A DNA stretch of 64,000 bases, taken from NCBI GenBank assembly GCA_020161135.1, contig JAIUOB010000003.1, positions 496,001 through 560,000 of the forward strand, read 5' to 3'. This document shows positions 46,583 to 56,344 of the stretch, in pieces. Each line of letters starts with the position of its first letter. The stretch's first letter is position 1. The notes under the pieces were generated by a model. The model saw nothing but the letters and a program-made list of their open reading frames with translations, was not told where the DNA came from and made no database searches. Source of the stretch: Gemmatimonadota bacterium (GTDB lineage Bacteria > Gemmatimonadota > Gemmatimonadetes > Gemmatimonadales > Gemmatimonadaceae). Made by a program: the position numbers and the translations under genes.

Positions 46583-49516
46583 TCAGAAGCTGTACTGCAG
46601 GCGCGTCACCAGCATGCGGCCGATCTCCGGCACGCCGGGGAAGGTGCGGATGCGGTTGTCGAACATGTTCTGCGCGTTGAGCGACCAGAGCAGCTTCTGC
46701 GAGCCGAGGTCGAACTTCTTCGACACCTGTGCGTCGAAGGTGAAGGCCTCGGGAACGTTCTCGTAGCAGAAGGTGCCGGTGGGGACGGGCGCGCAGCGGT
46801 TCGGCCCGCCGCTGGCATTGGCCGTGAAGCCCGTCTGCCCCGCCGCGAGCGGGAAGGCGAAGTTGGTCGCATACACGCCCGAGTTGACCGGGTAGGCCTC
46901 GTTGTAACGCGTCCGCAGCTCGAAGCCGATGCCGTTGGTCTCGTTGCGGTAGCGCATCCCGATCGAGCCGCGCGAGTTGGGCGCGTTGGACATGAGGGGC
47001 AGCGCGTTGCCGCCCGCGACGCCGTTGAAGACGTTGCGGTTCTGGTACGAGTAGGCGAAGTCGAACGTCAGGCGGTCGCTGGCGACCACGTCGACCGCTG
47101 CATCGAGACCGCTCACCCAGATCTCGCCCTTGCTGGTGAGGTAGGTGGCGTAGATCGCGTTCGGCGCCGTGGTCTGGTTGGCGAAGGTCACCACGCCCAG
47201 GGGCACCGCGGCCACGCTCGGCGTCAACGCACCGGCAACGCCCGAGACGATCGCATTGATCTGCGCGGGGGTCAGGCCGAGCTGCGCGAGCTGCGGACCG
47301 AGGTTGGCGCCGAGCTGGGCGCCGAGATAGCCGCCAAGCTGCTGCGGGTTGCCGAAGAAGACGTTCGGGGTGGAGAGGGCCGCCGAGGTGCCGACGTCGC
47401 CACGGCGCTGACGCCACACCGACACGTCGTAGCGGAAGCGATTGTCGATGATCCCCTTGTACCCGACCTCGTAGGTGTCATTGAACGAGGCCGAGAGCGG
47501 CGCGATATCCGCCACATCGCCGGTCGCGAGCGGCACGGTCGCGCTCGTCAGGTACGACACCCGCGTCGCGAGGTCGGCGTTGGTCGGCTGGCGCGTGCCG
47601 AGGAACTGCACGGCGCCGGTGGCGAGCTGGGTGGCCACCGCAGCGGGGAGACCGGCCTGCTGCAGCGCGCCGGCGATACCCGGCGTGAGACGCGACGCCA
47701 GCGCCTGGATGGCGCCCGGGAACGCCGAGGCAGCCGAGGTGGCGACGAACTGTCCGCCGCCCGAGAAGGCCGACTTCATGCAGTAGCTGCCGAAGGCGCT
47801 CCCCGTCGCGCACGAGCGGTTGAACTGGAACCCTTCCTTGGGCGGGTTGCCGCGCGCGACCACGTCGAAGCCCGAGCCACCGACGTTCGGCGACTGGATG
47901 AGGTCGAGGAAGAACGAGAAGTTGGCCGGCGTCGAGAAAGCGCGGTTGTACGTCAGGCGGATGTTCTGCGTCTCGGTCGGCTTGAGGATGAGGGCCGCAC
48001 GCGGGGAGAAGAACTGCCCCTTGATGACGTTGTTGGCATCGCCGCGCGCCGCCAGCAGCAGCTCGAGGTGCTTGTTGGGCTTGGTCGACGACTGCAGGTA
48101 CGCGCCGTACTCGGTGACGTTGTCGTCGTCCTCGTTCTGCCCGTTGATGGTGTTGCCGGTCTGCGGGTTGGTCCAGATGTAGTCGAGGCCGTACGTGAAG
48201 GACTGCTTGGCGCCCATGTCGAAGCCGTGCTGCAACTGCGCCGCCGCCACGCGCGACTTGTCGACGATCGGCTGGCCGGAACGCAGCAAGTACGTGCCCG
48301 AGCCGTCGCTGGAGTTCTCGTTGCCTGCGTTGCTCGCGTTGAGGAAGACCTGCGCGAACAGGCGATTCCAGCGGAGGCGCTGCTGCGCGCTCATGTACGT
48401 CCAGTTCTTGATCTGCGCGGAGCCATTGGCTCCGGTGAGCTCGATGCCGCTGCCGACCTTGGTGTAGCCGAGCGTGGTGATGGCCTCCATCCCCTCGCGC
48501 GGGCGGATATCGACCCGGGCTTCGCCGGTGGTGCGCTGCAGGTCGAAGTCGCGCTGGTTGGCCTGGCCGCGACGCGAGGCCGGCACGTTGGCGGTCGTCG
48601 GGAACGTCGTGGGCTCGCTGAGATCCTTGTACTCCCAGTCGCGCCCCTGCATGTACTCGCCCGACAGCTTGTAGGCGAGCTTGTCATTGAGCTTGCCGGC
48701 ATGACGCACGCCCGTGCGGATGAGCGAGCGCTCGCCACCGTCCACGGAGATCATGGTGCCCTGCGACGCGAACGGCGACTTCGTGATGACGTGCAGCACG
48801 CCGTTGGAGCTGTTCGGTCCGTACAGCGCGGACGCGGGGCCGAGCAGCACTTCCATGCGGTCGATGTCCTCGTTCGTGCCCGTGAAGAGGAAGGGCACGT
48901 TCACGCGCAGCGACGGAACCCCGGCGAAGCGATAGTCCTGCAGCATCAGCATCGCGCCGCTGAAGGCGTTGTTGAAGCCTCGCGCGACGACGTTCGACTG
49001 GGCGAGACCACCGCGATTGATGTCGACGCCCGGCGTGGAGCGCAGGTGGTCGGTGACCGTCACGGCCGGACGCTCCTCGATGCGCTCGCTCGAGATGACC
49101 GAGATCTGCGCCGGTGCATCGAGCGCCTTCTCGGGGCGACTGCGGCTGGCCGTCACGACAGTCTGGTTGAGCTGCGTCGGACGCTCGGTCAGCGCTGCGG
49201 TGATCGTCGCACCGGGACGCTGGTTCGGAAACTCCTTGGGCTCGAAGCCGAGCGCGCGCACCGTGACGAGGTAGCTGCCGTCCGGCAGGTTGACGATACG
49301 GAACGAGCCATCGGCACCGGACACCGCACCATACGACGAACCGCCCGCGAGTCGCGCCTGCACCTGCGCGTTCTCGAGCGGGCGGCCACTCGCACCGTCA
49401 GTCACCCGACCGGAGATGATACCGGACTGGGCATCCAGGCGGCCGGCCATCGCGGGCACGAGCCCGCAAGCCGCCACGGCCAGGAGGAACCAGCGTCGGA
49501 GGGAAGGCACGGACAT
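46583..49516 (-). CDS. TonB-dependent outer-membrane receptor
   Basis: This is a 977-residue outer-membrane transporter. A signal peptide (MSVPSLRRWFLLAVAACGLV to about residue 30) is followed by a carboxypeptidase-regulatory-like domain (GIISGRVTDGASGRPLENAQVQ) and a plug domain with ISVISSERIEERPAVTVTDHLRSTPGVDINRGG and MEVLLGPASALYGPNSSNGVLHVITKSP. A large beta-barrel ends in the terminal Phe of LVTRLQYSF. Substrate is unknown; no siderophore or vitamin genes flank it. ATG 49516 has GAGG 6 nt upstream. It has its own promoter and a distinctive repeat region upstream. Confidence 0.93.
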   Translation of the reverse strand: MSVPSLRRWFLLAVAACGLVPAMAGRLDAQSGIISGRVTDGASGRPLENAQVQARLAGGSSYGAVSGADGSFRIVNLPDGSYLVTVRALGFEPKEFPNQRPGATITAALTERPTQLNQTVVTASRSRPEKALDAPAQISVISSERIEERPAVTVTDHLRSTPGVDINRGGLAQSNVVARGFNNAFSGAMLMLQDYRFAGVPSLRVNVPFLFTGTNEDIDRMEVLLGPASALYGPNSSNGVLHVITKSPFASQGTMISVDGGERSLIRTGVRHAGKLNDKLAYKLSGEYMQGRDWEYKDLSEPTTFPTTANVPASRRGQANQRDFDLQRTTGEARVDIRPREGMEAITTLGYTKVGSGIELTGANGSAQIKNWTYMSAQQRLRWNRLFAQVFLNASNAGNENSSDGSGTYLLRSGQPIVDKSRVAAAQLQHGFDMGAKQSFTYGLDYIWTNPQTGNTINGQNEDDDNVTEYGAYLQSSTKPNKHLELLLAARGDANNVIKGQFFSPRAALILKPTETQNIRLTYNRAFSTPANFSFFLDLIQSPNVGGSGFDVVARGNPPKEGFQFNRSCATGSAFGSYCMKSAFSGGGQFVATSAASAFPGAIQALASRLTPGIAGALQQAGLPAAVATQLATGAVQFLGTRQPTNADLATRVSYLTSATVPLATGDVADIAPLSASFNDTYEVGYKGIIDNRFRYDVSVWRQRRGDVGTSAALSTPNVFFGNPQQLGGYLGAQLGANLGPQLAQLGLTPAQINAIVSGVAGALTPSVAAVPLGVVTFANQTTAPNAIYATYLTSKGEIWVSGLDAAVDVVASDRLTFDFAYSYQNRNVFNGVAGGNALPLMSNAPNSRGSIGMRYRNETNGIGFELRTRYNEAYPVNSGVYATNFAFPLAAGQTGFTANASGGPNRCAPVPTGTFCYENVPEAFTFDAQVSKKFDLGSQKLLWSLNAQNMFDNRIRTFPGVPEIGRMLVTRLQYSF

Positions 49517-49624
49517 CACACACCTCGGGAGGGAGGAAGTCGAACCGATGGTTCGTGGGACCCGCACCACAATGGGTCCGCGGGACAAGGCTGGATGCGA
49601 CCCGCAGATTTCGGGGCGCATGGT

Positions 49625-49639
49625 GCCACAAATTGTGGC
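49625..49639. promoter_or_regulatory. 15-bp palindrome over the receptor -10 region
   Basis: GCCACAA-A-TTGTGGC is a perfect inverted repeat overlapping the CACAAT -10 hexamer, a position suited to a repressor operator. Confidence 0.4.
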
Positions 49640-49660
49640 CGGGGCGGCCGACGCCGTCAA
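49632..49660 (-). promoter_or_regulatory. Putative promoter of the TonB receptor gene
   Basis: TTGACG (49660-49655), 17-nt spacer, CACAAT (49637-49632). The start point would lie about 110 nt before the ATG. Confidence 0.5.
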
Positions 49661-49681
49661 TACGGGAAATGCGACGTTTGC

Positions 49682-49725
49682 GCCGCCTTCACGAGGACTT
49701 CACGTGGACTGCACGCGGCCTGCAC
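49682..49725 (-). repeat. Four 11-bp direct repeats upstream of the receptor promoter
   Basis: Four exactly adjacent 11-nt units on the plus strand (GCCGCCTTCAC, GAGGACTTCAC, GTGGACTGCAC, GCGGCCTGCAC) share CT-K-CAC. The period of 11 bp equals one helical turn. This is the layout of OmpR/PhoB-family response-regulator sites (Pho-box-like). The array ends 22 nt upstream of the -35 element. Confidence 0.6.
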
Positions 49726-49741
49726 GCCGGGCGCGCTGGCG

Positions 49742-52087
49742 TCAGTCGCCGCCGCCGCAGATCCGATCGAGATCCTGCACGCCGACCAGCACATCGCGGG
49801 GACGCGCCGCCCCTTCCGATGGCGCCAGCACGCCGGCCGCCTCGAGCTGGTCGATGATGCGCGCGGCTCGGCCGTACCCGATCTTGAGGCGCCGCTGCAG
49901 CAGCGACGTCGAGCCCTGGCGGTGCTGAATGACCACCTCGGCGGCTTCCCGGAAACGCGCATCACGCTCGTCGGAGCCACCCTCGTCATCGTCGCCGCCA
50001 TCGCCGGCGTCCTTCGCCTCGAGGGCTCGCACCGCTTCGAGGATGTCCGGCTCCGGCACGGTCGGCGCGAGCGCGCCGGCGGCGGCACGCTCGCGCGCCG
50101 CCTGATACCAGCCCAGCAGCCGCTCCGTTTCCTCACTGGAAAGGAATGCCCCCTGCAGGCGCGACGCCTCGCTCTTCCCGGGCGGAATGAAGAGCATGTC
50201 GCCGTTGCCCAGCAGGGCCTCGGCTCCCGCCCCGTCGATGATCGTGCGACTGTCGACTTGCGAAGCCACGCGGAACGCGATGCGACACGGAAAGTTCGCC
50301 TTGATGAGCCCCGTGATGACGTTCACGCTGGGGCGCTGCGTGGCGAGGATGAGGTGGATGCCGATCGCGCGCGCCTTCTGGGCGAGCATCGCGATGGGTG
50401 TCTCGACTTCTCCCTGCACCGTCATCATGAGGTCGGCCATCTCGTCGATGACGACGACGATGTACGGCAGCACCCCGGCAGTGTAGGTCCGATCCTCGAA
50501 GGCGACATCGGGGCTGCGCGGCTTCTGCACCGGCGGCCCCTCCCCCGCCGCGTGCTGCGTGACCCGCTTGTTGAACTCCTGCAGGTTGCGGCAGGCGTTG
50601 GCCTCGAGCAGCCGATAGCGGTCCTGCATCTCGTACACGGCCCACTTGAGCACCGCCGCTGCGTCGCGGTTGTCGGTGATCACCTTGTGTCGCAGGTGCG
50701 GCAACACGTTGTACACGCTCAGCTCGACCATCTTCGGGTCGACCATGAGGAAGCGCAGCGTGCGCGGCGTATGCCGGTAGGCGAGGCTCGTGATGATGGT
50801 GTTGACGCACACCGACTTGCCCGAGCCGGTCGCGCCGGCGATGAGCAGGTGCGGCATGCGCGCGAGATCGGCCACGACCGGACGCCCTTCGAGGTCCTTG
50901 CCGAGCGCGATCGGGAGGGCGGCGCGTGCCTGGCGGAAGTCGGCGCTCTCGAGCACTTCGCGCAGCCCCACCATCTCCGGCACCGGATTGGGCACTTCGA
51001 CTCCCACGGCACCGCGTCCCGGAATGGGCGCGACGATGCGAATGCTCGGGGCACGCATCGCGAGCGCGAGGTCGTCGGCAAGGGCGGCGATCTGGCGCAC
51101 CTTCACTCCGGCCGCCGGTTCGATCTCGAACTGCGTCACCGTCGGCCCGGTGGTGCGCCCGACCAGCTCCCCTTCGACCTTGAACGTGCGCAGCGTGGCA
51201 AGGAGCTTCTCGCCCGCGAGATCGAGCTCGCGCTTGCCCGCGTCACCTTCGCGCACCTCCGGCGGCGACAGCAGCGACGTCGGCGGGAGGTCGTCGGCAA
51301 ACGGCTCGGGCTCGGCGGTCTGCTCGAGCGCAGCGCCCACGGCCGCATCGCGCGCACGCACACCGTCGTCCTTGGACGCGCGCGTCTTGCGCCCGGTCCG
51401 TTCGCTGGCGTCTGGTGCACGCGCCTCGGTGCGCGGCGGCGTCTCGGCACGCCCCCTCAGGTCGTGCGCGAGCACGTCACGCGCGAGCGCAGGGTCGATG
51501 GCCGGCAGCTCGTCGGGATCCGGCGCGAGCCGCTCGGCCAGGGTCAGCGCGGCGGCGCTGGACGCCCCTGCACCGTCGTCACTACGGGGCTGACCGACCA
51601 GCAGCCGAATGGGGTTCCAGCGCAGCGTGGCCACGGTGAGGGCACTGGTCGCGAGCAGGAACGCGATCCACGCACCTGCCGCTCCGAGTGCCTTGCGCAG
51701 GTAGTGCGCGACGATGCCGCCCCACAGGCCGGCGAGTGACGAGGCGCTCGCCTCGCCGCCCTCGGCCAGACCGATCGCGACCGGCACGAGCGCGACGACG
51801 CCGGCAAACAGGACACTCCAATCGCTCGCGTCGTTCGCCTGGCGCAAGCGCCCGAACAGCGCGAGCGCGACCACGAGACAGCCGGTGGCAATGAGCACCG
51901 CGCCCGGCACACCGACTGCTCCCACCAGTGTGCAGCGCGCGAGCGTGCCGACCGGCCCGAACGGGCCGGTCGCGTCGAAGCACGCGTCGCTGGTGCTGCG
52001 CTGAAACGCCAGCGCACCCAGCAGGAACACCGCAAGCAGGCTGAGTGCGACGGCGGAGAGTTCGCGACGCAGGAGCTGTCGATCCAC
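49742..52087 (-). CDS. ftsK: DNA translocase FtsK/SpoIIIE
   Basis: FtsK pumps chromosomal DNA during septation. The 781 residues contain about four N-terminal transmembrane segments (first VALSLLAVFLLGALAF), a short linker, the alpha-beta motor with Walker A LLIAGATGSGKSVCVNTII and Walker B YIVVVIDEMADLMM, and a winged-helix gamma domain (FREAAEVVIQHRQGSTSLLQRRLKIGYGRAARIIDQLEAAGVL) for oriented-site recognition. GTG 52087 has GGAGG 4 nt upstream. It follows accC by 13 nt. Confidence 0.96.
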   Translation of the reverse strand: MDRQLLRRELSAVALSLLAVFLLGALAFQRSTSDACFDATGPFGPVGTLARCTLVGAVGVPGAVLIATGCLVVALALFGRLRQANDASDWSVLFAGVVALVPVAIGLAEGGEASASSLAGLWGGIVAHYLRKALGAAGAWIAFLLATSALTVATLRWNPIRLLVGQPRSDDGAGASSAAALTLAERLAPDPDELPAIDPALARDVLAHDLRGRAETPPRTEARAPDASERTGRKTRASKDDGVRARDAAVGAALEQTAEPEPFADDLPPTSLLSPPEVREGDAGKRELDLAGEKLLATLRTFKVEGELVGRTTGPTVTQFEIEPAAGVKVRQIAALADDLALAMRAPSIRIVAPIPGRGAVGVEVPNPVPEMVGLREVLESADFRQARAALPIALGKDLEGRPVVADLARMPHLLIAGATGSGKSVCVNTIITSLAYRHTPRTLRFLMVDPKMVELSVYNVLPHLRHKVITDNRDAAAVLKWAVYEMQDRYRLLEANACRNLQEFNKRVTQHAAGEGPPVQKPRSPDVAFEDRTYTAGVLPYIVVVIDEMADLMMTVQGEVETPIAMLAQKARAIGIHLILATQRPSVNVITGLIKANFPCRIAFRVASQVDSRTIIDGAGAEALLGNGDMLFIPPGKSEASRLQGAFLSSEETERLLGWYQAARERAAAGALAPTVPEPDILEAVRALEAKDAGDGGDDDEGGSDERDARFREAAEVVIQHRQGSTSLLQRRLKIGYGRAARIIDQLEAAGVLAPSEGAARPRDVLVGVQDLDRICGGGD

Positions 52088-52100
52088 GTCGCCTCCGCGG

Positions 52101-53459
52101 TCAGCCCGGATCCTTCAGCAGGTCGGCGCCCTCGAACTCCAGCCACTTCGTGTGCACCTTGCCGGCCTGGAAGCCCGGGTGCTGCATGACACGGGCGAGG
52201 AAGGGCATGGTGGTCTTCACCCCCTCGATGACGAAGCTCTCGAGCGCGATCTGCATGCGCTTGAGTGCCTCCTCGCGCGTCGCGCCCTGCACGATGAGCT
52301 TGGCGATCATCGAGTCGTAGTAGGGCGGCACCGTGTAGCCGGCGTAGGCGTGCGTGTCGATGCGCACGCCCGGGCCACCGGGCTGATGGAACACCTCGAG
52401 CTTGCCCGGCGACGGCTGGAAGTTGCGCGACGGATCTTCGGCGTTCACGCGGCACTCGATGACGTGACCGCGGAACGGCGGCAAGGACGTGATCGAGAGC
52501 GGCAGCCCGGCGGCGACGCGAATCTGCTCCTTCACGAGATCGACGCCGGTGAGCTGCTCCGTGACCGGATGCTCGACCTGGATGCGCGTGTTCATCTCCA
52601 TGAAGTAGAACGAGCCATCCTCGTCGAGCAGCATCTCGATGGTGCCGGCACCCACGTAGTTGATGGCCTTGGCGCCGCGCACGGCCGCCTCGCCCATGCG
52701 CTCACGCAGTTCGGGCGTCATGACGGGGCACGGCGCCTCCTCGATGAGCTTCTGGTGCCGCCGCTGCACGGAGCAATCACGCTCGCCGACATGCAGCACG
52801 TTGCCGTGCGTGTCCCCAAGGACCTGGAACTCGACATGGCGCGGCCGCTCGAGGAACTTCTCGACGTACACATCGCCGTTCCCGAACGCGGAGAGCGCTT
52901 CCGACCGCGCGAGCTGGAACGAGCGGAGGAAGTCGTCGGGGTCACGCGCGACGCGCATGCCCTTGCCACCGCCGCCAGCCGCGGCCTTGATGATGACCGG
53001 GAAGCCGATGCTGCGTGCGAACTCGAGCGCCTCCTCGGGGTCCTCGACGGGGCCGGGCGAGCCGGGGACGATGGGCACACCCACTTCCTGCATCGCACGC
53101 CGGGCCGACGCCTTGTCGCCCATGACGCGGATCTGGTCGGGCGTCGGACCGATGAACGTGATGCCCGAGGCACGGCAGGTCTCGGCAAACTCCGCGTTCT
53201 CGGCGAGGAACCCGTAGCCCGGGTGGATCGCGTCGGCCCCGGTGATCTCGGCCGCGGCGATGAGCCGCGGGATCTTCAGGTAGGAGTCGCGACCGGCCGG
53301 TGGGCCGATGCAGACGTCATCGTCGGCGAAGCGTACGTGGAGCGACTCGCGGTCGGCCTCGGAATACACCGCGACCGTCTGGATATCGAGCTCGCGGCAG
53401 GCGCGAATCACGCGCAGCGCGATCTCCCCGCGATTGGCGATGAGGACCTTTTTGAACAT
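52101..53459 (-). CDS. accC: Biotin carboxylase subunit of acetyl-CoA carboxylase
   Basis: AccC carboxylates biotin on AccB using ATP and bicarbonate, the first step of fatty acid synthesis. It is 452 residues: [36 protein letters not shown], the ATP-grasp loop [51 protein letters not shown] and [18 protein letters not shown] 53459. It is separated from its usual partner accB by a pilT-type gene. Confidence 0.98.
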   Translation of the reverse strand: MFKKVLIANRGEIALRVIRACRELDIQTVAVYSEADRESLHVRFADDDVCIGPPAGRDSYLKIPRLIAAAEITGADAIHPGYGFLAENAEFAETCRASGITFIGPTPDQIRVMGDKASARRAMQEVGVPIVPGSPGPVEDPEEALEFARSIGFPVIIKAAAGGGGKGMRVARDPDDFLRSFQLARSEALSAFGNGDVYVEKFLERPRHVEFQVLGDTHGNVLHVGERDCSVQRRHQKLIEEAPCPVMTPELRERMGEAAVRGAKAINYVGAGTIEMLLDEDGSFYFMEMNTRIQVEHPVTEQLTGVDLVKEQIRVAAGLPLSITSLPPFRGHVIECRVNAEDPSRNFQPSPGKLEVFHQPGGPGVRIDTHAYAGYTVPPYYDSMIAKLIVQGATREEALKRMQIALESFVIEGVKTTMPFLARVMQHPGFQAGKVHTKWLEFEGADLLKDPG

Positions 53460-53520
53460 CCCGTAATGGTGGCGATGTCCTCACCAGCCCGCCAGCCCTG
53501 CACCGGCGGTCCCGCGCCGG

Positions 53521-54699
53521 CTACGCGCCCGTGCGCCCCTGCTGGAAGTCCTGCCACGACGTGTCGCTCGCGCTGTCGACCCCCTGCGTCCGCAGCGCGA
53601 ACTCGGCCGGACTGCTGGCGTTGAACAGGGCGTGCTCGTACGAGATGACACCGCGGGAGTACCAGTCCATGAGCGACTGGTCGAAGCTCTGCATGCCGTA
53701 GGCGACGCTGCCTTCGCGGATCAGGTCCGGGATGTTGAGCGCCGTCGAGACATCGCGGATCTGCTCCCGCACCGCCTCGGTGTTCACCAGCACCTCACAG
53801 GCCGGGACACGTCCCGGACGATCGCTGCGCGCGACGAGCCGCAGGGAAATGACCGCGGTGAGGGCGCTCGCGAGCTGGAAGCGCACGTCGGCCTGCTTGT
53901 CCGGCGCGTAGAACGACAGGATGCGGTTGATGGTCTGCGTCGCGTCGATCGTGTGCAGCGTGGAGAGCACGAGGTGTCCCGTGCTGGCGGCCTTCATTGC
54001 GACCTCGAGCGTCTCGAGGTCGCGAATTTCGCCGATCATCACCACATCGGGGTCCTGACGCAGCACCCGCCGCAGCGCCTGCGCGAACGTCGCCGTGTCC
54101 GTGCCGACTTCACGCTGGTTGATGTGGCAGCGCTGGTCGCGATGCACGAACTCGATCGGGTCCTCGATCGTGATCACGTTCGCGCTGCGCCGCTCGTTCA
54201 TGTACTGCAGCATGGCCGCAAGCGCCGTGCTCTTGCCCGAGCCGGTCACGCCCGTGACGAGCACGAGGCCACGGGGGCGCATGGCGATCTGCTCCAGCAC
54301 CGGCGGCAGGTTGAGATCGCGGATGTTCGCCGCGGCGTGCGCGATGGCGCGCAGGGCGAACGCGACGGTGCCCTTCTGCTGGTAGACATTGACGCGGAAG
54401 CGACCGACGCCCGGCACGTTGATGGCGAAGTCCGCTTCGCGCACTTCGACGAACTCCCGCAACTGCGGCGGCGGCAGCAACTGCTCGGCCAGCATGCGCA
54501 GCTCTTCGGGGCGCAGGCTCGGCAACTCGAGCGGGACGAGGTCACCGTGGAGACGGAGCGTCGGCGGCCGCCCGACCTTGAGATGCAGGTCGGACGCCCC
54601 CTCTCGGACCATCGTCTGCAGCGCGCCCTTGAGGTCGAACGCGGGCGCCGCAGCACCGCCCGGACGGGCAGTGGGTGCAGCGCCGGTGGCCGTCGTCAT
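53521..54699 (-). CDS. pilT: PilT-type twitching motility ATPase
   Basis: PilT retracts type IV pili. The 392-residue product has the N-terminal PAS-like domain (VREGASDLHLKVGRPPTLRLHGDL), Walker A LVTGVTGSGKSTALAAML, ITIEDPIEFVH with the Asp box, Walker B DPDVVMIGEIRDLETLEVAMKAASTGHLVLSTLHTIDA, and the AIRNLIRE-like segment as LNIPDLIREGSVAYGMQSFDQSL. It lies 11 nt after accB and 61 nt before accC, an odd setting. No other pilus gene is visible here. Confidence 0.93.
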   Translation of the reverse strand: MTTATGAAPTARPGGAAAPAFDLKGALQTMVREGASDLHLKVGRPPTLRLHGDLVPLELPSLRPEELRMLAEQLLPPPQLREFVEVREADFAINVPGVGRFRVNVYQQKGTVAFALRAIAHAAANIRDLNLPPVLEQIAMRPRGLVLVTGVTGSGKSTALAAMLQYMNERRSANVITIEDPIEFVHRDQRCHINQREVGTDTATFAQALRRVLRQDPDVVMIGEIRDLETLEVAMKAASTGHLVLSTLHTIDATQTINRILSFYAPDKQADVRFQLASALTAVISLRLVARSDRPGRVPACEVLVNTEAVREQIRDVSTALNIPDLIREGSVAYGMQSFDQSLMDWYSRGVISYEHALFNASSPAEFALRTQGVDSASDTSWQDFQQGRTGA

Positions 54700-54710
54700 C
54701 GCGTCATGTC

Positions 54711-55208
54711 TCAGCCGGTCGGATCGATGCGGAAGAGCACTTGGCCGTATTCGACCGGATGCGCATCGGTGACGTTCACCTCACGCACCACGCCGTCGAA
54801 CTCGGACTCGAGCTCGTTCATGATCTTCATCGCTTCGATGATGCAGACGATCTGCCCCTTGCTGATGCGGTCGCCGACCGACACGTACGGCTTCGCACCG
54901 GGCTCGGGAGCGCCATAGAACGTCCCCACCATCGGCGACTTGATCTCGAGGGCCGCAGCCTTCGGTGCCTCGGCCTTCGGCGCCGATGCCGCCCCCTCCT
55001 CGGCAGGACGCGCCGCAGGCGCTGCGGGCAACACGGACGGGGCCGGCGCCGGCGCGACCATGGCCGGCGCCATCGCGACGGCGGCTCGCGGCTGCGGACT
55101 CTTGGAGATCCGGAGCTTCATCCCCTTGTCCGAGGAGATCTCGATGGAGTCCATCGTGGAGCTGTCGAGCATCTCGATCAGCTTCTTCACGTAGCGCAAG
55201 TCGATCAT
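54711..55208 (-). CDS. accB: Biotin carboxyl carrier protein of acetyl-CoA carboxylase
   Basis: AccB carries biotin between AccC and the carboxyltransferase. The 165 residues have the N-terminal helix (MIDLRYVKKLIEMLDSSTMD), an Ala/Pro-rich linker (about 38-85) and the biotinyl domain with EAMKIMNE, where K128 is the biotinylated lysine. ATG 55208. The downstream neighbour is pilT, then accC. Confidence 0.98.
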   Translation of the reverse strand: MIDLRYVKKLIEMLDSSTMDSIEISSDKGMKLRISKSPQPRAAVAMAPAMVAPAPAPSVLPAAPAARPAEEGAASAPKAEAPKAAALEIKSPMVGTFYGAPEPGAKPYVSVGDRISKGQIVCIIEAMKIMNELESEFDGVVREVNVTDAHPVEYGQVLFRIDPTG

Positions 55209-55261
55209 GGCGGGGAGCGGCTGGAATGAAACGCGGCGCCACTGAGGCGCCGGCGGGGAAG

Positions 55262-56341
55262 TCAGGAGAGCTCGAGCAGCGTTCGTGGGAAGCCGGTCAG
55301 GACCCGGGGTCCTGATGCCGTCAGCAGCACATCGTCTTCGATGCGCACACCGCCCCAGTCAGGCAGGTAGATCCCGGGTTCGACCGTGACCACCATGCCC
55401 GCTGCCAGCGGTGCCTCGACCGTGCGGGCCAGGCGTGGCGCCTCGTGCACCTCCAGGCCGATCCCATGGCCGAGCGAGTGCCCGAACGCCGCACCGTGTC
55501 CGCGCGCGTCAATGTACTCGCGCGCCACCGCATCTGCAGCCATCCCCGTCATTCCCACCCGAATCGCGCCCGAAGCGGCCGCATTTGCTTCGGCAACGAT
55601 GCCGTGAATCTCCCGCTGACGCGCGGTGGCTGGCCCGAGCACCACCGTGCGCGTGATGTCCGAGCAATAGCCGTCGACCACCGCTCCGAAGTCGATCAGG
55701 ACAAGATCTCCCCGCTGGAGCAGCCGATCGGCTGCACGCGCGTGCGGCAGCGCCGAGCGCGGCCCCGACGCGACGATGGTCGGAAAGGCGAACGCCTCGC
55801 TGCCGCACTCCCGCAGGTGCCGCTCGAGGATGCCCGCGACGGCTGTCTCCGTAAGCCCGGGGTGCAGCGCGTCCAGCGTACGCTGGAGCGCCGTCTCGGC
55901 CACGACGATCGCGCGCTCGATGCAGGCAACCTCACTGTCGTCCTTGATGGCGCGGAGCGTCTCGACCTGGTCGACCGTCGGGCGCCACTGCCAGCGCGCC
56001 CCCTGCTCCAGCAGGCGGGTAAAGTCCCGATGCAGCAGGTGCGCCGACTCGAAGCCCACGCGCTCCACACCCGACCACGACGTCAGGAGGGGCCAGAGCC
56101 CGGCCCACAGGTTGGACGGCTCGATGCGCACCGTCGCGGCCGCTCCCACCTCCTCCTCCACCTGCGTCGCGTAGCGGAAGTCGGTCAGCAGCACGCAGTC
56201 GCGTGCCGAGACGGCCAGCAGCGCGCTACTGCCCGAAAAGCCCGTGAGGTAGCGGATGTTCGGCAGCGAGGTGACGAGGAGGGCGTCCAGGTCGGCCTTG
56301 CCGACCGCCTCACGCAGGGCGGTGACGCGGGCGCGACGCAC
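55262..56341 (-). CDS. M24B-family Xaa-Pro aminopeptidase/dipeptidase
   Basis: The 359-residue product has a creatinase-like N-terminal domain (LVTSLPNIRYLTGFSGSSALLAVS) and a pita-bread catalytic domain. The five metal ligands are visible in LIDFGAVVDGYCSDITRTV (two Asp), SLGHGIGLEVHEAP (His), VTVEPGIYLPDWGG (Glu) and VRIEDDVLLT (Glu). It removes or cleaves N-terminal residues before proline. GTG 56341; it lies between aroQ (3 nt) and accB, an aroQ-pepP-accB order seen in many bacteria. Confidence 0.94.
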   Translation of the reverse strand: MRRARVTALREAVGKADLDALLVTSLPNIRYLTGFSGSSALLAVSARDCVLLTDFRYATQVEEEVGAAATVRIEPSNLWAGLWPLLTSWSGVERVGFESAHLLHRDFTRLLEQGARWQWRPTVDQVETLRAIKDDSEVACIERAIVVAETALQRTLDALHPGLTETAVAGILERHLRECGSEAFAFPTIVASGPRSALPHARAADRLLQRGDLVLIDFGAVVDGYCSDITRTVVLGPATARQREIHGIVAEANAAASGAIRVGMTGMAADAVAREYIDARGHGAAFGHSLGHGIGLEVHEAPRLARTVEAPLAAGMVVTVEPGIYLPDWGGVRIEDDVLLTASGPRVLTGFPRTLLELS

Positions 56342-56344
56342 GGA

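Noticed and set aside
48068..51739. Very long open frame (1223 codons) on the plus strand opposite the TonB receptor and ftsK
   Set aside because: It spans two well-supported minus-strand genes and the intergenic promoter region; composition is that of an antisense shadow.
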